From Gordionus sp. m RMFG-2023 (lineage: Eukaryota > Nematomorpha > Gordioida > Chordodea > Parachordodidae), in contig NC_088776.1 in the NCBI RefSeq assembly GCF_954871325.1, positions 14,136,052 to 14,200,051 on the forward strand: a stretch of 64,000 nt of DNA, in the 5' to 3' direction. Below the pieces are notes generated by a model. It ran no database searches, had not been told where the DNA came from, and saw only the letters and a list, made by a program, of their open reading frames with translations. Below, piece after piece: positions 48,600 through 61,644 of the stretch (its first letter is position 1; the number at the start of each line of letters is the position of its first letter). A program made the translations under genes and the position numbers.

Positions 48600-48735
48600 T
48601 TCCCGGACGCAGGCTGGATAAAAGAGGACTTTAGGTCTACAAAAGGGGTTTGGTGGCTTCGCTCCTCAACTCTGGGACCTCTTTTAAAAGTGTCGCAGGG
48701 GCTTTTAGCCTCCCAGTCCACCACTGACAATCATA
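48600..48735. mobile_element. Isolated end of a hAT-like element
   Basis: Ends ...CCCAGTCCACCACTG (inverted: CAGTGGTGGACTGGG), a common hAT-type terminus, and holds a GTGGCTTCGCTCC block. The partner end was not found. Confidence 0.45.
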
Positions 48736-48749
48736 TTTAAATAGAACTT

Positions 48750-48890
48750 CAAACTGAACCCGAAACCGAACGAACCGTTAATTTTCTTAACCGTAACCTA
48801 ACCGTTATGAAGAAAATACAAAATGAGTGAACCCAATTATAAATTTTGAGCCTGTTTAAATCGGTTAAAAACGGTTTTAAAAAATAAAAT
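48750..48890. repeat. Degenerate repeat rich in AACCGA/TCGGTT
   Basis: Runs of GAACCCGAAACCGAACGAACC, then later AAATCGGTTAAAAACGGTTT, form a loose inverted repeat; probably a worn MITE. Confidence 0.4.
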
Positions 48891-49272
48891 TTTTAATTAT
48901 TAACCTAAATTTTAAAATTTTCCTTGGGGCAATTTAAATCGTGATTCGTTCCAAATTAAAATTTTTTACAATTAAATCGCCATTATCTTCATATCAATCA
49001 ATACCAAGTTTATTGTTTTTACTTTATATATTTAATTTAATAAAGACTAGACAAATTACAAGTTAATTAAATAAGAAATGATCTTCATGGTTAAATTAAA
49101 TCAGGAATTATAAAAATATAAATTAATAAGATTTTTCTCTAAGATTGATATATATGGTTAGCTCAAGAAAATTAAATGCCCAAATTAGTCAAGTTTCTCA
49201 AATCTTAAAAAAGCCAGAAAAGAAAGGAAACCTTTTTAATGCAAATTTGAAAAAAATTGATAAGTATCTGAC

Positions 49273-51171
49273 CAGGGTTGCCTGTCTCCCCCCCCCCATC
49301 AGTGAAAGTCTCCCACAATTTTTTAGTTTACCCACATACATCTCACTCCCACAAAACTCCCACAATTAGAAATCTCCCACAAAAAGCTCCCACAATTTTT
49401 TAATTTCTCCCACAATTTTTTTTTAGCATTTTAATGTTTTTAATATATAAATAATAATTTTGAGAGACAGTATTTGATTATTTTTATATTTTTAAAATAA
49501 ATTTTAAATATTTATTCGAAAAATATGTCTAGTTCTTTTATTTTATTTTTCCGCTCTAAAATATATTTTTTATAAAATTCTCCAATTCTCCACTAGACAT
49601 TTTCAAAATTTTTGTGTTATAAAGAATAGAAGTTAGAACAGCATGTATAATTATTATAAATATATTTTAAATTATTTAATATATTTTTTTTGAAAATTTT
49701 TTTCAAAATATTAGGACAGTTTTTATAATCTATATATTTTTTAAAGGTTTGTGAAATTTTAAAATTCTACGATGGCGCGTATTAGGAGGAACCTGTCAAC
49801 CAACATTATGCTGACTCAATTCTGTAAATACACTCTGGTTTTTGCCAAATTCACTGAGGAATTATCAGATCAGAAAGCTGCCATGCAATTCATTGGTAAT
49901 GCCAAATCTGCCATATTTACCATTATATATGGTTAGCTATGTCTTTGGATATTTCATATCTGGAGAAAATTTTTTTAATAGTTTTATTGAAATGACATTA
50001 ATTTTGTTGAAATAGGGGAGGATCAAGGAAAATGTTTTAATATCTCCTTATTAGATGCATCTGTTAGAATTGCATATGTTTGCACATCTTTCAAATCGTC
50101 AAGAATTGACCTTCTGGATTTATATCCTAAAACATTGATGATAGCCTTGCTCATTTGTGTTCTACAAAGTATACTTTTCATTTATATTAGTCGTTAAATA
50201 TTATGGGGAAAGATTCTACCAACATTGTGATGTTAAGTAGCTCTCTGAATGTTGTACTGCATGATAGGTATTCGCAACTGTACCCGCATCTGTATTATTT
50301 CTTATTTTTGAAGAATATTTTTGTTTTGCAATAGATGTTGATATACTGCCCTGTACTGATTTATGCTTTGAAGATTTTTGATGCCTCAAAATATCATATT
50401 CCCTTCCCCCATTGTATTAACTAAATACTGTAGAACAACTTCCCCGCACTGATTATAATTATTTTTTACATTGTAAATTTAAAATTGTTTGTTTTTTTAT
50501 AAAATCTTATTTATACATTAGCATAAAATATATATTTTTATTTTTTTATAAAATTTTATCTTATTTACATTCTTTTGTATTTAAAAAAGATCGTTGGTTA
50601 TTATTTTTAAACAAATTTAATATATTATAATAAATCAATATGTTATTTTAATAATAAAGATAGTATTTAAGAAATTTTGTGTCGTACTATAATTACCTAT
50701 TTTGAAAAATAGTTGCGTATTATATTTTGGAAAATAGTTACCTATTTTATTTTGAAAAAGAGTTGGCTATTTTATTTTGAAAAATAGTTGGCTATTTTAT
50801 TTTAAATAGTTGGCTATTTTATTTTAAATAGTTGCTATATAAATAGTTGGCTATTTTATTTTAAATAGTTGGCTATTTTATTTTAAATAGTTAGCTATTT
50901 TATTTTAAATAGTTGGCTATTTTATTTTAAATAGTTGGCTATTTTATTTTGAAAAATAGTTGGCTAATTTATTTTGAAAAATAATTACCTATTTTATTTT
51001 GGAAAATAGATTCGATTTTATATTTATAAAAAATAATAAGCGGATAACTAAGTCAATTCTAAATCCCAAATTTTTTTTAGCAATTTTCATATTTCTCCCA
51101 CAATTTTTATATTACTCCCACAAAATACCGAATTTCTCCCACAATTTGAAAATTTTGACCTGGCAACCCTG
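49273..51171 (-). mobile_element. hAT element, shorter relative of the one at 1120-4491
   Basis: Ends CAGGGTTGCCTGTCTCCC and TTTTGACCTGGCAACCCTG match the first element in opposite orientation. The order is subterminal repeats with CTCCCACAA, a middle segment (49742-50000) and the N-terminal coding region on the minus strand near 50460-50340, then the minisatellite near 50700-51010. The C-terminal transposase part present in the other copy is absent. The flanking 8-mers (TATCTGAC, AACCATTA) do not match. Confidence 0.85.
50700..51010 (-). repeat. Subterminal minisatellite of the second hAT element
   Basis: Tandem copies of ATAGTTGGCTATTTTATTTT with or without GAAAA, the reverse complement of the array at 1310-1535. 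Central units have lost the GAAAA, giving a shorter period. Confidence 0.85.
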
Positions 51172-51311
51172 AACCATTAAAATAATGTTTTGAGGTTAAC
51201 TAATGTAATTATACGAAGTAAAACAAATTAAATTTTTAAATTACATAAAATGAATAAATTTCGATCGTAACCATAATATAAAAAATTTAAAAATTAGGCC
51301 CGATTCACATC

Positions 51312-51614
51312 CAGGGTTGCCAAGTTAAAATTATTCGATTTTGGCAGATTTTCGTAAAAAAAAATTTTGAAACTTGTACAAACATAACAAATTTAAGAAA
51401 TCTAATAGAAAGAGGGAATTAAATTTATTGATTTTGAAATCTCTCTTTGGGCATAACATGATATTTTTATATTTATCTGAGAGATTTTGTGGTATATTTC
51501 GGTAATTCGAAAATATGGTAGAATTATGGTATTTGAGTTGAATGTCGTAGATTTCGACTTTTAAAAAAAAATTGTGGTCACCTATTAGTCAATGTGGTCA
51601 ACTTGGCAACCCTG
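51312..51614. mobile_element. MITE with CAGGGTTGCCAAGTT ends
   Basis: Ends CAGGGTTGCCAAGTTAAAA and AACTTGGCAACCCTG. The flanking 8 bases TTCACATC and TGCAAATC agree at six of eight positions. The termini relate it to the two larger hAT elements; it has no coding sequence. Confidence 0.8.
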
Positions 51615-51832
51615 TGCAAATCACAAATTCTTATAGTAATAGCTAAATAGATTAAGGTATTTTAAAACACAATGAGTAGAGACTCAGCACATGGTTAAAA
51701 CTTAACTTATTTGTCATTTTTGGTTATACTATTTAATATTCAATAGTTATTTACTTCTTTGTTAAACATCATCCATCAAATAATGAATGATGATAAATTA
51801 TAAATGATACCTTCCATTTTTAAGTTTCCTTA

Positions 51833-51901
51833 TATTTATTTCTACATCATCACACTATTTATTTCTACATCATCACACTATTTATTTCTACATCATCACA
51901 C
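51833..51901 (+). repeat. Minisatellite, three 23-bp units
   Basis: Three identical copies of TATTTATTTCTACATCATCA plus CAC. Confidence 0.95.
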
Positions 51902-53030
51902 CTGGATCTTTCATATGTGAAATGATTTAAGAATAATTTTGTAATTTAATTTATGCTAAAAAAACCACCAAATATTATATTTATGATAGATAACTATTAT
52001 TATTGTTTTTTATTATTAAAAAAAGAAAACAATCTTTAAATTTATGGCTATTTTTTTAGCTAATAAAATTAATATTAAATATTATTTTAAAAAAAAATAT
52101 TATAAAAATGCTTTTGAAGATTTAGCGCTAGGCAGGTTTTAGAAATAATAGCCAAGGGTAGATAATTAAATATCCTTTTCTATTATTAACAATGAATTTA
52201 GATAAAGGTGTAAGATTATTTTAAAAAAAATTCTTTCTCATTCATTACAATGGCGTCATTACACTAGGAAGGAGGGAGGAGGGTGACAAAAGATGATCAG
52301 CGCTAGACTTGTTAGAATCTCAAAGTTTGCCACATTATCACATTTTATCTTTCTTTTATAACACATGTGGGTAAAATTTTGGTTAAGTTGCAAATTTTTC
52401 ATTCTCATTTTGAATATTTTACATTTACAAATCTAAGTTCCATAATAAAATATTAACAAATGTTTCATATTTATTTGAAGAGCTTCTTTTATTTAGCAGT
52501 GTCTACTATTTAAAAATTAGTCTCAAGAACTTGAGTCGATTCATATCCAGATTAAATTTTTTTGTTAAAATCATATTTTTTTCTATATAATGGATTTGAG
52601 ATAACGCTCGCTCATTTTTTATAAATGTTTCAATTTTTCAAATGTCAAAACACAAGGTTGCGTCCAAAATCTGTTTCGAAAATTTTTTAAACATTCTAAA
52701 ATTATGTTTTTATTTTTTAGTATTTTGGACAAAGCCTTAATAAACCCTAAACCTAATGAGTAAAAATTTCACAAATATATTTCTGCCATATTTTAATTTT
52801 GTTATTTAAAAAAACATTTTTGTATTTTTTGATAAAGCTTTGAGAGTTTCGAACTAAATCTAAAAACTATTTCTCTTCAAATTAAAGAGTTTTAAAAAGA
52901 TTTACTTTTTTTAATTGTATCTAACATTCCTTTAATTATCGCATTTTTATTATTTTTTTTCACTCTTCGACTGCCACTGCTTACAGTTTTTGAGGAGAAT
53001 AATTATTTTTGTTAAAAACAAATCATATAA
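51902..53030. other. Intergenic DNA without recognised features
   Basis: AT-rich, no open frame of note, no repeats identified by eye. Confidence 0.5.
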
Positions 53031-53125
53031 CCCTGCATTCACAGTTAGCGCGAATTAGAGGGGAAGTAAATAACAGCATATTTTATATACTTCGCAGCGA
53101 ATTTGTGTTAATTGTGAATGCAGGG
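53031..53125. mobile_element. Short 95-bp foldback MITE
   Basis: CCCTGCATTCACAGTTAGCG at the left pairs with TTAATTGTGAATGCAGGG at the right. A second partial copy of the arm (GACAGTTAGCGTGAATTATA) follows at about 53138. Confidence 0.75.
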
Positions 53126-53861
53126 TGACGCCTCATTGACAGTTAGCGTGAATTATAAGAAATAAGATGAGGTGTAAGGGGTTAACCCAACCCAAATATA
53201 AAGTAATATTTTATAAAAAAAATTTATTGATTTTTCCCAAACGACAGATATTACACATCATGGTTGACTTTTAAATATAATCACAGTAACAAAAAAAAAT
53301 TTGAACCCTAGAAATAATAATTTAGGCATTAATTATACCATAAAAATGTGAGCAATTTTTGCAAACAACCCAAAATTAATTAGTATTCTCAATTCCATAT
53401 TTATAAGAGAAAATGTTTACGGAGGAGTGAGTCGTTCATATATTTGTTATTATTATATAAGATATCTAACCTATTTATTAAAAAATATATTTCTTTTTTA
53501 AAAATATGATCGAAAATTTTACTGTAATTCAAATAACAAAAAACTATAATTATATTTTATTACATAAAAATGAGATTTATGTTATCGTACTCCCGCAATG
53601 TTATGGTATAATATATGGAAAAAAAAATTTCATATTTTTATTCCTTTATCTTGATTTAGAGATAATAACATTATGAAAGTTTTTTTATAATAATAAAAAC
53701 GCTAAATATCGAGAGGGAAATTGTAAATTAAGGATATTATAATCAACTAGAAGATGGCCTGTCAAAAATGACGGGGAATGAGAATTTTATTCTTACTTTT
53801 ATGATAGTTGTTACCTCTTATTTGAAAATAATATCCAATTATTATTCTTTTAATCCCCCCC

Positions 53862-54870
53862 CCCTTCAGGCCAGGTTTAATCCATTTTAACTAAGTGTAA
53901 ATACTATGGTTTGGTAAAATTAAATTTAAAGCTTTTACTTGATAATACCAATATCATTTGTTAAATATTACTTATCATTTATACCTAATATCTAATATTA
54001 AAAAAATTCCCAGGCAAAGTACAATGCCATAATAATTTTGAAAAATTTTTCCAAGCCCAATGAATATATTTGGTAGTTGAGAACTGAAATAAAATATTTA
54101 AGTAATCATAATGTTAAAAATACAATCAAAATCAGATTTTCATGGGCCTAGGTTTTTTGATCAGGTCGAGCTCAGGCCTGCAAAAAAGTTTTTTTAGGCC
54201 AATGTCTGACTCATAGTTAATAATAAAAATATTCTCAAGCATTTTTCTAACCCAACCCAACCTATAAAAATTTTATAAAAAAATTTTCCCAAGCCTGGCC
54301 AACTAATTTGCAAAATTTTTTCCCAACCCGGGAGATAGGTACTCTAAAAACCATATCTATTTTTTTATTCTATTTTAACCCAGCTCACCCCTACTTCAGA
54401 CAAAGGCCAACCCATTAAAACTGAGAATGAATACTATTTTTGAATAAAAATATATTTAAATTAGCTTTTATCTGAGGGCCATATAAATATTCTGTGTTAA
54501 ATATTACACCTATGCCTAATATTAAAAAAATTCACAAGCCAGGTCCACACTTGGGAAAATTTTCTCAAAAAGACCATAATAATTTTGATAGTTGAGAACT
54601 GAAATAAAATATATAAAAAGTGACAATGCATTTAAAAATACAATCAGAATATGAAAGTTGCATGGGCCTTGGCTTTTGATCAGCTGGCCATGTCTCCAAA
54701 AGAAATTTTCAGGCCAATTTCTAACCCATATTTAAAATTAAAAAAATTTCAGGAATCAGACTATATTAATTTTAAAAAATCTTTCCCAAGCTACTTCCAA
54801 GTCCATATTAATTGTGAAAAATATTTCCCAAACCCAGGAAAACCCAGAATAATTTATTTTTTCCTTGGAT
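53862..54870 (+). repeat. Diverged tandem duplication, about 540-bp unit
   Basis: Two copies share, in order, a CCATTTTAACT / CCATTAAAACT start, CCTAATATTAAAAAAATTC, TAGTTGAGAACTGAAATAAA, AAAATACAATCA, CATGGGCCT, TTTTGATCAG and AGGCCAAT. Repeated CCCAACCC/CCCAAGCC words make it a mildly GC-richer patch. No coding frame spans it. Confidence 0.8.
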
Positions 54871-54879
54871 ATAAAAAAT

Positions 54880-56000
54880 AGGTATGATGTAGGGGTTTAT
54901 AAGAATTAAATCTGTCTAATATGTATATATTTTTTTTTGCCATTTATATTATTTTTCAAAATTAGGTTCAAATGAAGGGGAAGATTTACCTATCATTCTA
55001 CTGGTTAGCTCCTGGTACTTATATGAAAATCATGAATACATATTAAAGACCATGCTAAAAATATGTTCATCCTAATTTAAATTTTAAACAAACCACCACC
55101 CTTACAAAAGATTTATTACTTAGTTACAAAATATAAATTTAAGTTTAAGACATTGTTATTAAATTACAATAGAAAAAATAAAAAGATATTCTAAGTTAAC
55201 AAATAATAGGAGGTTAACTTTAATCATAGTCAAATTATATATAAGTAAAACAAAAAAATTATACATTTAATCAAAAATGTTGTTATGAAAAATATACATT
55301 CTACAATTAAATTAAGAAGTTTGAGAAAATATACAAAACTATGGAATGAATGTAGAAAGGCCAATTTCAGAAAAGATAAGAGAGATGCAAATATTTACTT
55401 ATGCATAAAAATTACCTAATTAAGAGATATAAAGTTGTATAAAATTCAATGTGGAATGGATCCTTCTTAAGGGTTTTAACATAAAACTCTCATCTAGCAA
55501 GAATAAATTTTTAGATTATAAAATAAAAATGAATAAAAATTTAATTTAAAAGACTTTTTAATTGTACACATAAATTAAAATTACTTAATATATACTTTAT
55601 TAACATATTTTATAAAAATAATGGAAAATTTTAGAATAACCCCAAATAAATATAAATTTTTAATTAACACCTTATAAGACAGGAAAATTTCTGATTCCTC
55701 CCTGATCAAATAAAAGAGAAAATTCTGATTCCCCATATAATGGTTTAAATGTTAAATTATACATAAATTCAAGAATTAAAAAGTATTTAAATAAATCTCG
55801 TACTTGAATTGGTACTTGCTGCATATAAAGTTCTAATGATCCCTAAATATTCAAAAATAGGTATAATATTAGGTGTGTATCCAATGTATTTATTTATCTT
55901 GTGCATGAAAATAGTTTGAATTTTAAAGTAGCTACAATTTGAATCGTATCTATTTGATTATTTTTGTCAGATTAAGAAAAAAAAATATTTTACCAGATTA
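54880..56000. other. Intergenic DNA without recognised features
   Basis: Uniformly AT-rich; no gene or clear repeat seen. Confidence 0.5.
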
Positions 56001-56010
56001 AGAAAAAAAA

Positions 56011-56092
56011 CATTTGCGGGGATTCGAACCCAAGTCCAATAATCCATCTAGATTTGTAAGCGAAGTTCTTGCCCGATTGGGCCATAGGCACT
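56011..56092 (-). ncRNA. tRNA-like sequence (pseudogene or SINE head)
   Basis: The minus strand has a good A box (TGGCCCAATCGG), a perfect B box (GGTTCGAATCC) inside a GGG/CCC stem, and a T run just after the 3' end. The acceptor ends (GTGCCTA and GCAAATG) do not pair and the anticodon arm is poor, so it is not a working tRNA by inspection. It most likely derives from a serine- or leucine-like tRNA through a SINE. Confidence 0.5.
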
Positions 56093-56520
56093 TTTCAAAT
56101 TTAACGATTTTTTGAATATATAATATAAAGTGTGATGTGAAAAGTGGGGCATGAAAAGAGTGACATGAGAGCGTAACGCTATTTTTGTGACAAGGCTTTT
56201 ATATATATTATAGATTCCAGCGTGGAGTTTTCTCGAGAAGCAAATTGAGAACATTTTATGTGTACTCAAATTAGCTAGCCAACCTTTTGCCATCCCAAAG
56301 ACGACCAGAATCGAATTGTGATTTTTTTGAAACTATTAATAGAATCCAAAGGTAGCTTATATCTACAAACTAGCAGCTTTTATTTTTCAGAAAATTTGGT
56401 ATATAGGATTAATATCTAGGCTATCAACAAGTAAACTTCTCAAAATGCTATAAATGCTAGAGAGAGAAAAAATTTTTCTAAAAGTGCTAAATCCACTTAA
56501 TCATGAGAGGCAATGTCAAT

Positions 56521-56890
56521 TAGAGATCTGCAAATCCCAGCCCGTAACCAGCCGGAGCCGAACGAGTTTCGTGCCGGGTCTATTTTTAAAAAATAATTTC
56601 GGGCTGGGTCGGGTCTAATATATTTTTTTTAAATTTCGGGCCAGGCCGGCCTTATTTTTAAATATGATATCAGTACATTTTGTCGAATTAATAAATATAT
56701 TTTAAAATTCTTGTAAGAAACAAAGCACTAATATTTTTTAGTTGAATATCTTTTTCACAATAAAAAAAATTAAATTTTTCTGTATTTAAATAAATTCTGG
56801 TCGGGTCGGGTGGACAAATAATTTTTATTTCGGGTCGGGCTTTTCTGGACAAATAAAAAAATTCGAAATTAGTCTCGATGCAGATCACTT
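56521..56890. mobile_element. MITE (TAGAGATCTGCAAAT family)
   Basis: Starts TAGAGATCTGCAAATCCCAG and ends GATGCAGATCACTTA. The interior carries repeated GGGTCGGG / CGGGCC words also seen at 21156 and 62731. Confidence 0.7.
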
Positions 56891-57540
56891 ATATGATATC
56901 TCATTTAACTATTTTTTTATCCTCCCAAGACACAACTTGTGTAAACGTTAAATTATAATTAATTGGCCTTCAACATAATATTAAATTAGTCCAAAATAAT
57001 AAACCTATACAAATATTTTCTTTGATCTCTATCGATTCCAAAAAAAATTTCTTTAATATAAAAATTTGGCGATAAAATATTAATGTACTGATATTAATTT
57101 AAAACGAGTAACTTTTCTTTTTTTATGAATCTTTATAAAGAAGCAAAATTTTTAATAGCGTCAAATGTGTATTTTTCCTGTAATGTGTTATTTTTTCAAC
57201 GTTAAATTATGTTTTGAGCGCGTTTTTTTAAATCTAAAAATTGGATATTACCTGAAATATATTCCAGTATGTTTAAAACACCTATCTTATGAATTGTAGA
57301 TAATTTTGCCGTTAACCTTTGAGTTATTTATAATTTATATAAAAAAATCTATGGAAAAACTAATATAAATTATAAGTTCGTGGCGAAATTGTCTGAAATT
57401 TATAGGGTATGTATTCCAAACATGATAGAATACATTTCTGGTAAAATCAAATCTTTAAATTTAAAAAAGACGCTCAAAAAATGATTTAAAGTTGAAAAAA
57501 TAACACTTTGCTGGAAAAAAGACATTGACGCTAACATATA

Positions 57541-57687
57541 CAATAAAACCTCCCAACTTAAACAGTTGCCTAATTTATCACATTTACTAGTACATAGTAT
57601 ACTTGGAATTTGATTGGGACTCAAAACTTTGGTCAAATTAGAGAGTTGCCAGAATTAGAAAGAGCCAAAATTAGATAAGTTTTACCG
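57541..57687. mobile_element. Tc/mariner (pogo-like) MITE with TA flanks
   Basis: Left end CAATAAAACCTCCCAACTTA; inverted right end CGGTAAAACTTATCTAATTT. TA lies at 57539-57540 and 57688-57689. The ends resemble the CAGTAAAACCTC termini of pogo/Tigger elements. Terminal match is imperfect, so it is old. Confidence 0.55.
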
Positions 57688-58659
57688 TATATTAAAAATT
57701 TTACATTTTATATCATTAATTAACATTTTCATCAACGAAAAAGAAATAATAATTTGTATGAACGCCAACGAAAACATTTGATATAAAAATTTATTTTTTT
57801 CACCTCTCAAATAGATGATATAAAATATTTTAAAAAAAATAAGGTCATCACAAACATAAATTAAATGTCATACATAGACTACACTATAATATTTATGTAT
57901 CGTGATATAATATGTAAAATAAAAAAAATCATGACAATATCTTTGTGGGGATGGTGAAAAAGAACCATACTTCACTAATTTGAATGGGCATGTGAAGCAG
58001 AATTTTTCTATAAAAAGGGCTTATACCTTTCCTGGGGCACTCTATTAAGTACAATTAAGTGTACTTAAAAAGGCTGTTACTTATTTCTCCAATATTTTAA
58101 CCGAAATTACCACTATTTATTTTAAAAAATTTAGTAAAACAAAATCATCATAATAAATTATAATTTGTCAGTATTTTAGGGGTTCAATAAAATATTCAAT
58201 AATATATCTTTTATTCAGTATTTTTATAAACTTTTCAGAAGTATTTTAATTGATTTTTCAGTAAATATATTATTTCTTCATTATTTAAACTAACTTCTAT
58301 AAATTTAATGTATCGAAATGGCAAAAGAGTTGATACGAAAATATAAAAATTCCAAAATGCCTAATTCTTTCAAAATTTATTAGGGTAGTTTTACAATAAT
58401 ATTAAACGCCACCTTGAGAAGTAAATATTTAAAAGTGTATTTTATAATTCGAATTATTTTTTAATATAAATTACATTAAAAAATTTAAACCATTAGATAA
58501 AATGAAATATAATTAATTTTTTACTACTTTATTATCAAATATATCCAATAATGACTTGTTTATAGAATAAGAAAAGAATTTCAAACTTTAATAGAGTGTA
58601 TAAATAATTATTATCTATAGAATTTACAGTTTAGTCCTAACCTATTAACCTAACCTGCC

Positions 58660-58947
58660 TTAGGCTGCATTCATAGTGGAGACGGATCCGTTTTTACATC
58701 CGTTCCGTCAAAAGTCAAACTCATTAAAAATGATATAAATGTTCATAGACTATAAAAAAATTGTAAGTAACGTTATAACGCTCTATAAGATTTACCGGAT
58801 CAAAAAGTCAAATTTGCCGGATCCGTTTTTAAGACGGAAGGTATCGGAACGGACGCACTATGAACATATATATCATTTTTAATGAGATTGACTTTTGACG
58901 GAACGGATGTAAAAATCGGATCCGTCTCCACTATGAATGCAGCCTTA
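58660..58947. mobile_element. Foldback MITE with AGGCTGCATTCATAGTGG arms
   Basis: The terminal 30 bases (AGGCTGCATTCATAGTGGAG ACGGATCCG) recur inverted at the right end, followed inward by AAAGTCAAACTCATTAAAAA / AATGAGATTGACTTTTGACG. Near-perfect arms suggest a young copy. A minus-strand open frame across it is a by-product. Confidence 0.85.
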
Positions 58948-60388
58948 GCATGGTCCAAGAGCTTTTCAAAAATTTTTCCAATGCCACTATCGTAATCCCT
59001 GAGCATCTCTCGGCATAGGAAATTAAGGATAGTTCTTTAGTTACTCATTGATATCTATCACTAATATCATTATTGGTTATAATGTCTCGTAATTTTAGTT
59101 TCACTAAACCATTCTTTTTTTTACTGTTAGAAAAAATATATAATTATCAAAAAATATTGCATAAAATATACCCGATTAAAACAGAAATCTAAAAATTCTA
59201 AAACGTGGGAAAACATTATAAGCGGTTCAACAATAATTTTTGAATTATTCTCTTTTTTTCTTGGTTTCCATTTTTTCCCTTCATTATCAGCCTCTTCTAA
59301 TAATGCGCATAATTTCGAATGATGAGAAATACAATGATTTATGGATTTACAATAATAAGATATTGAAAATGTAATTATTCTTTTACTTTCCCATCTTCAA
59401 TAATTCTAAACGATTCCATCCTAATTCAATTCCTTCCTTATAGATTATACACGTAATAAATGAATTGCATAAAATACGTACGTAATTTAAAAATCAATAT
59501 TTAATATTATTTATATATAAATGTGAAAAAAAATAATATAAATCATTATTATATTTGACATCTTATGAGTTCGAATAAATATTAGATTTTCAGAGCCGTG
59601 AGACTAGGCCAGGGGAATTTATTTAAGCTTTAAAAAATAATAAAAAATGGTATTCGCGAATAAGTGGCTTAATTTGGAGTTATATAAAATAATTAAATGA
59701 GGTAATATTAAGCATAAATTATGTATTTTATACTTTTTAAAACAATTTACTTATAATTGCTTAATAAAATTTAAGTTTCTCATTTGCACGGGCGATTCCA
59801 AACAAAACATTTTAATAACTGGGGTTGGTTGCTATCTGTGCTTTTCAAGAAATGAGGGATGTAGCAAGAATCACTTAGGCATTAGCATATTTTGATAAAC
59901 GTACTAAACTAGACTCTGCTTATTCAATTATTTTGGCCCAATCCCAATATATTCTATCTCCCACGAATTTTTAATTAAAAAAGAACATATTTTACACATA
60001 CTTATAAAGTTAAATAAAAATTACCAATCGCTTGGTGCTCATCCCGCGGGATATTACAATTGCTTCCCTTTAACAAAAGACTTAGGAACATGAGGCTCCA
60101 TGCCAAACAATTATCTTCAGCTGATCGAATAATTGGTATTCAAATTCTAACACTGGGCATAACCCAAAGATTTTGCAAAAAAAGACAAATTAATAGATTT
60201 TTTTAATTTAGCAACGTTTTTCAAGGGGCGGGCAACGCTTAAAACAAATCTCAGCTGGCCATGCAGATGTCCACTCAGTCTTTTAAGTATTGTTTTCTTA
60301 TTCGGACGTTAGGTGATTTTAAAAAATTCTATTTACAATTTTTTATTAAATTTATAAATGATAAGCTTCGCTTAAGAGTTATCGCTAG
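58948..60388. other. Intergenic DNA without recognised genes
   Basis: Only an AGCTGGCCATGCAGATGTCC stretch at about 60252-60272 stands out; it resembles the right end of the TAGAGGTCTGCA MITE family. Confidence 0.5.
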
Positions 60389-60458
60389 TAGAGGTCTGCA
60401 AATCCTAGTCGGCTTTGGTTCTTTAAGAATTATGATCAGCGGGCTATGCAGATCTCCA
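60389..60458. mobile_element. 70-bp miniature MITE with perfect 8-bp target duplication
   Basis: Ends TAGAGGTCTGCA and TGCAGATCTCCA are inverted copies. The flanks ATCGCTAG at 60381-60388 and 60459-60466 are identical, as expected for a hAT-mobilised element. Confidence 0.85.
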
Positions 60459-60466
60459 ATCGCTAG

Positions 60467-61644
60467 ATCCTGTACTTTAACATAATCACTATGGTACTAC
60501 CCATCACAGTGACGCCACCACTTAATAGAATTTTCTATTCAGCACTTTGGCGATATTTTTTTTTAAATAGCCTATAAATAATTACATTTTTTTATTAATA
60601 ATATATTAAATTTTATTATTTAAAAAAAATCAAAATTTATGTTTTTCACAAATAATATAAAATAATAATAAATATATAAGTTTTTTTGCTCGTTTTTTTT
60701 ACATTTTTTTTTGTAACAAATTAAAAAAAATTGAGATCACAATTCTTTTCAAAAAAAATTCCTCGTTTTTTAATAAAAGATAAAAACTAAAAAAGATTTA
60801 AAGTTTTGACGAATACACGAAATGATTAAAAATACGTAATTATTATAATTAAATATAATAAATAATACATAATTAATATCAGTATAAAACATTCTGCGTC
60901 AAATAAATAAGGACGCGTTAGAAATATATTATCAAGATGTACGCGTTTAATAATGTAATTTGTAGGGGAAAAAAGTAGTTGGAGCAAAACTTTGTGTGCT
61001 AAAATAATTTTTTTATATTTCAAATTATATTTTGTTAATTAGATGTTTTCCCGATAAAGGGGAAGTGTCAAATGAAGAAAAAAAAACTTAAACATTTATA
61101 ACTTTTGATTTCAATTTAAAAAAAAAAAATGGACCCATTAAACATAAAAAAACTCAAAAAAACACGCGTTTATATTAAAAAAACAAAAATAGAATTTCTT
61201 TAAAAAAACTATTAAACATTAAATGCGCTCAAGCACGCTAAGAAAAATAAACATAAGAAAAAAAATTGGGAAAAAGGGGGGCGAGCTAATGACCGAAGAA
61301 TTTTTTTTGTGAAAACTTAAGTTATTTTAATTCTATTTGACCCAAATTAAAACCATTAAAAAAATGGCGTGTTAAAAAATAGTGAAATAAGTGCTATTTT
61401 TAAATATTATTATAGTAACGTACATAATATTACAAAGAATATACGGGTATGTACATAAAATCAAAATGCCTTACATTTTATAAGGCGGAAATTTTAGGCG
61501 CTGACAGTAGTATACAATGAAAATATTTAAGAATTAAATAACCATTAATGATCCTAGATGTTAATCAACCGTTATAAAAAAATTTTAATTAATTTAAGAG
61601 GGGGATAAAGGTAAATTCCTTTTCATTAATTTTTAAATAAGTTC
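60467..61644. other. Intergenic DNA and probable 3' UTR of the BTG/TOB gene
   Basis: AT-rich with A and T runs. The part nearest 61644 should be 3' UTR of the minus-strand gene, but no polyadenylation site can be fixed. Confidence 0.4.

Noticed and set aside
58800-59006. Minus-strand open frame of 68 codons
   Set aside because: Overlaps one arm of the foldback MITE 58660-58947; translation is a by-product of the repeat.
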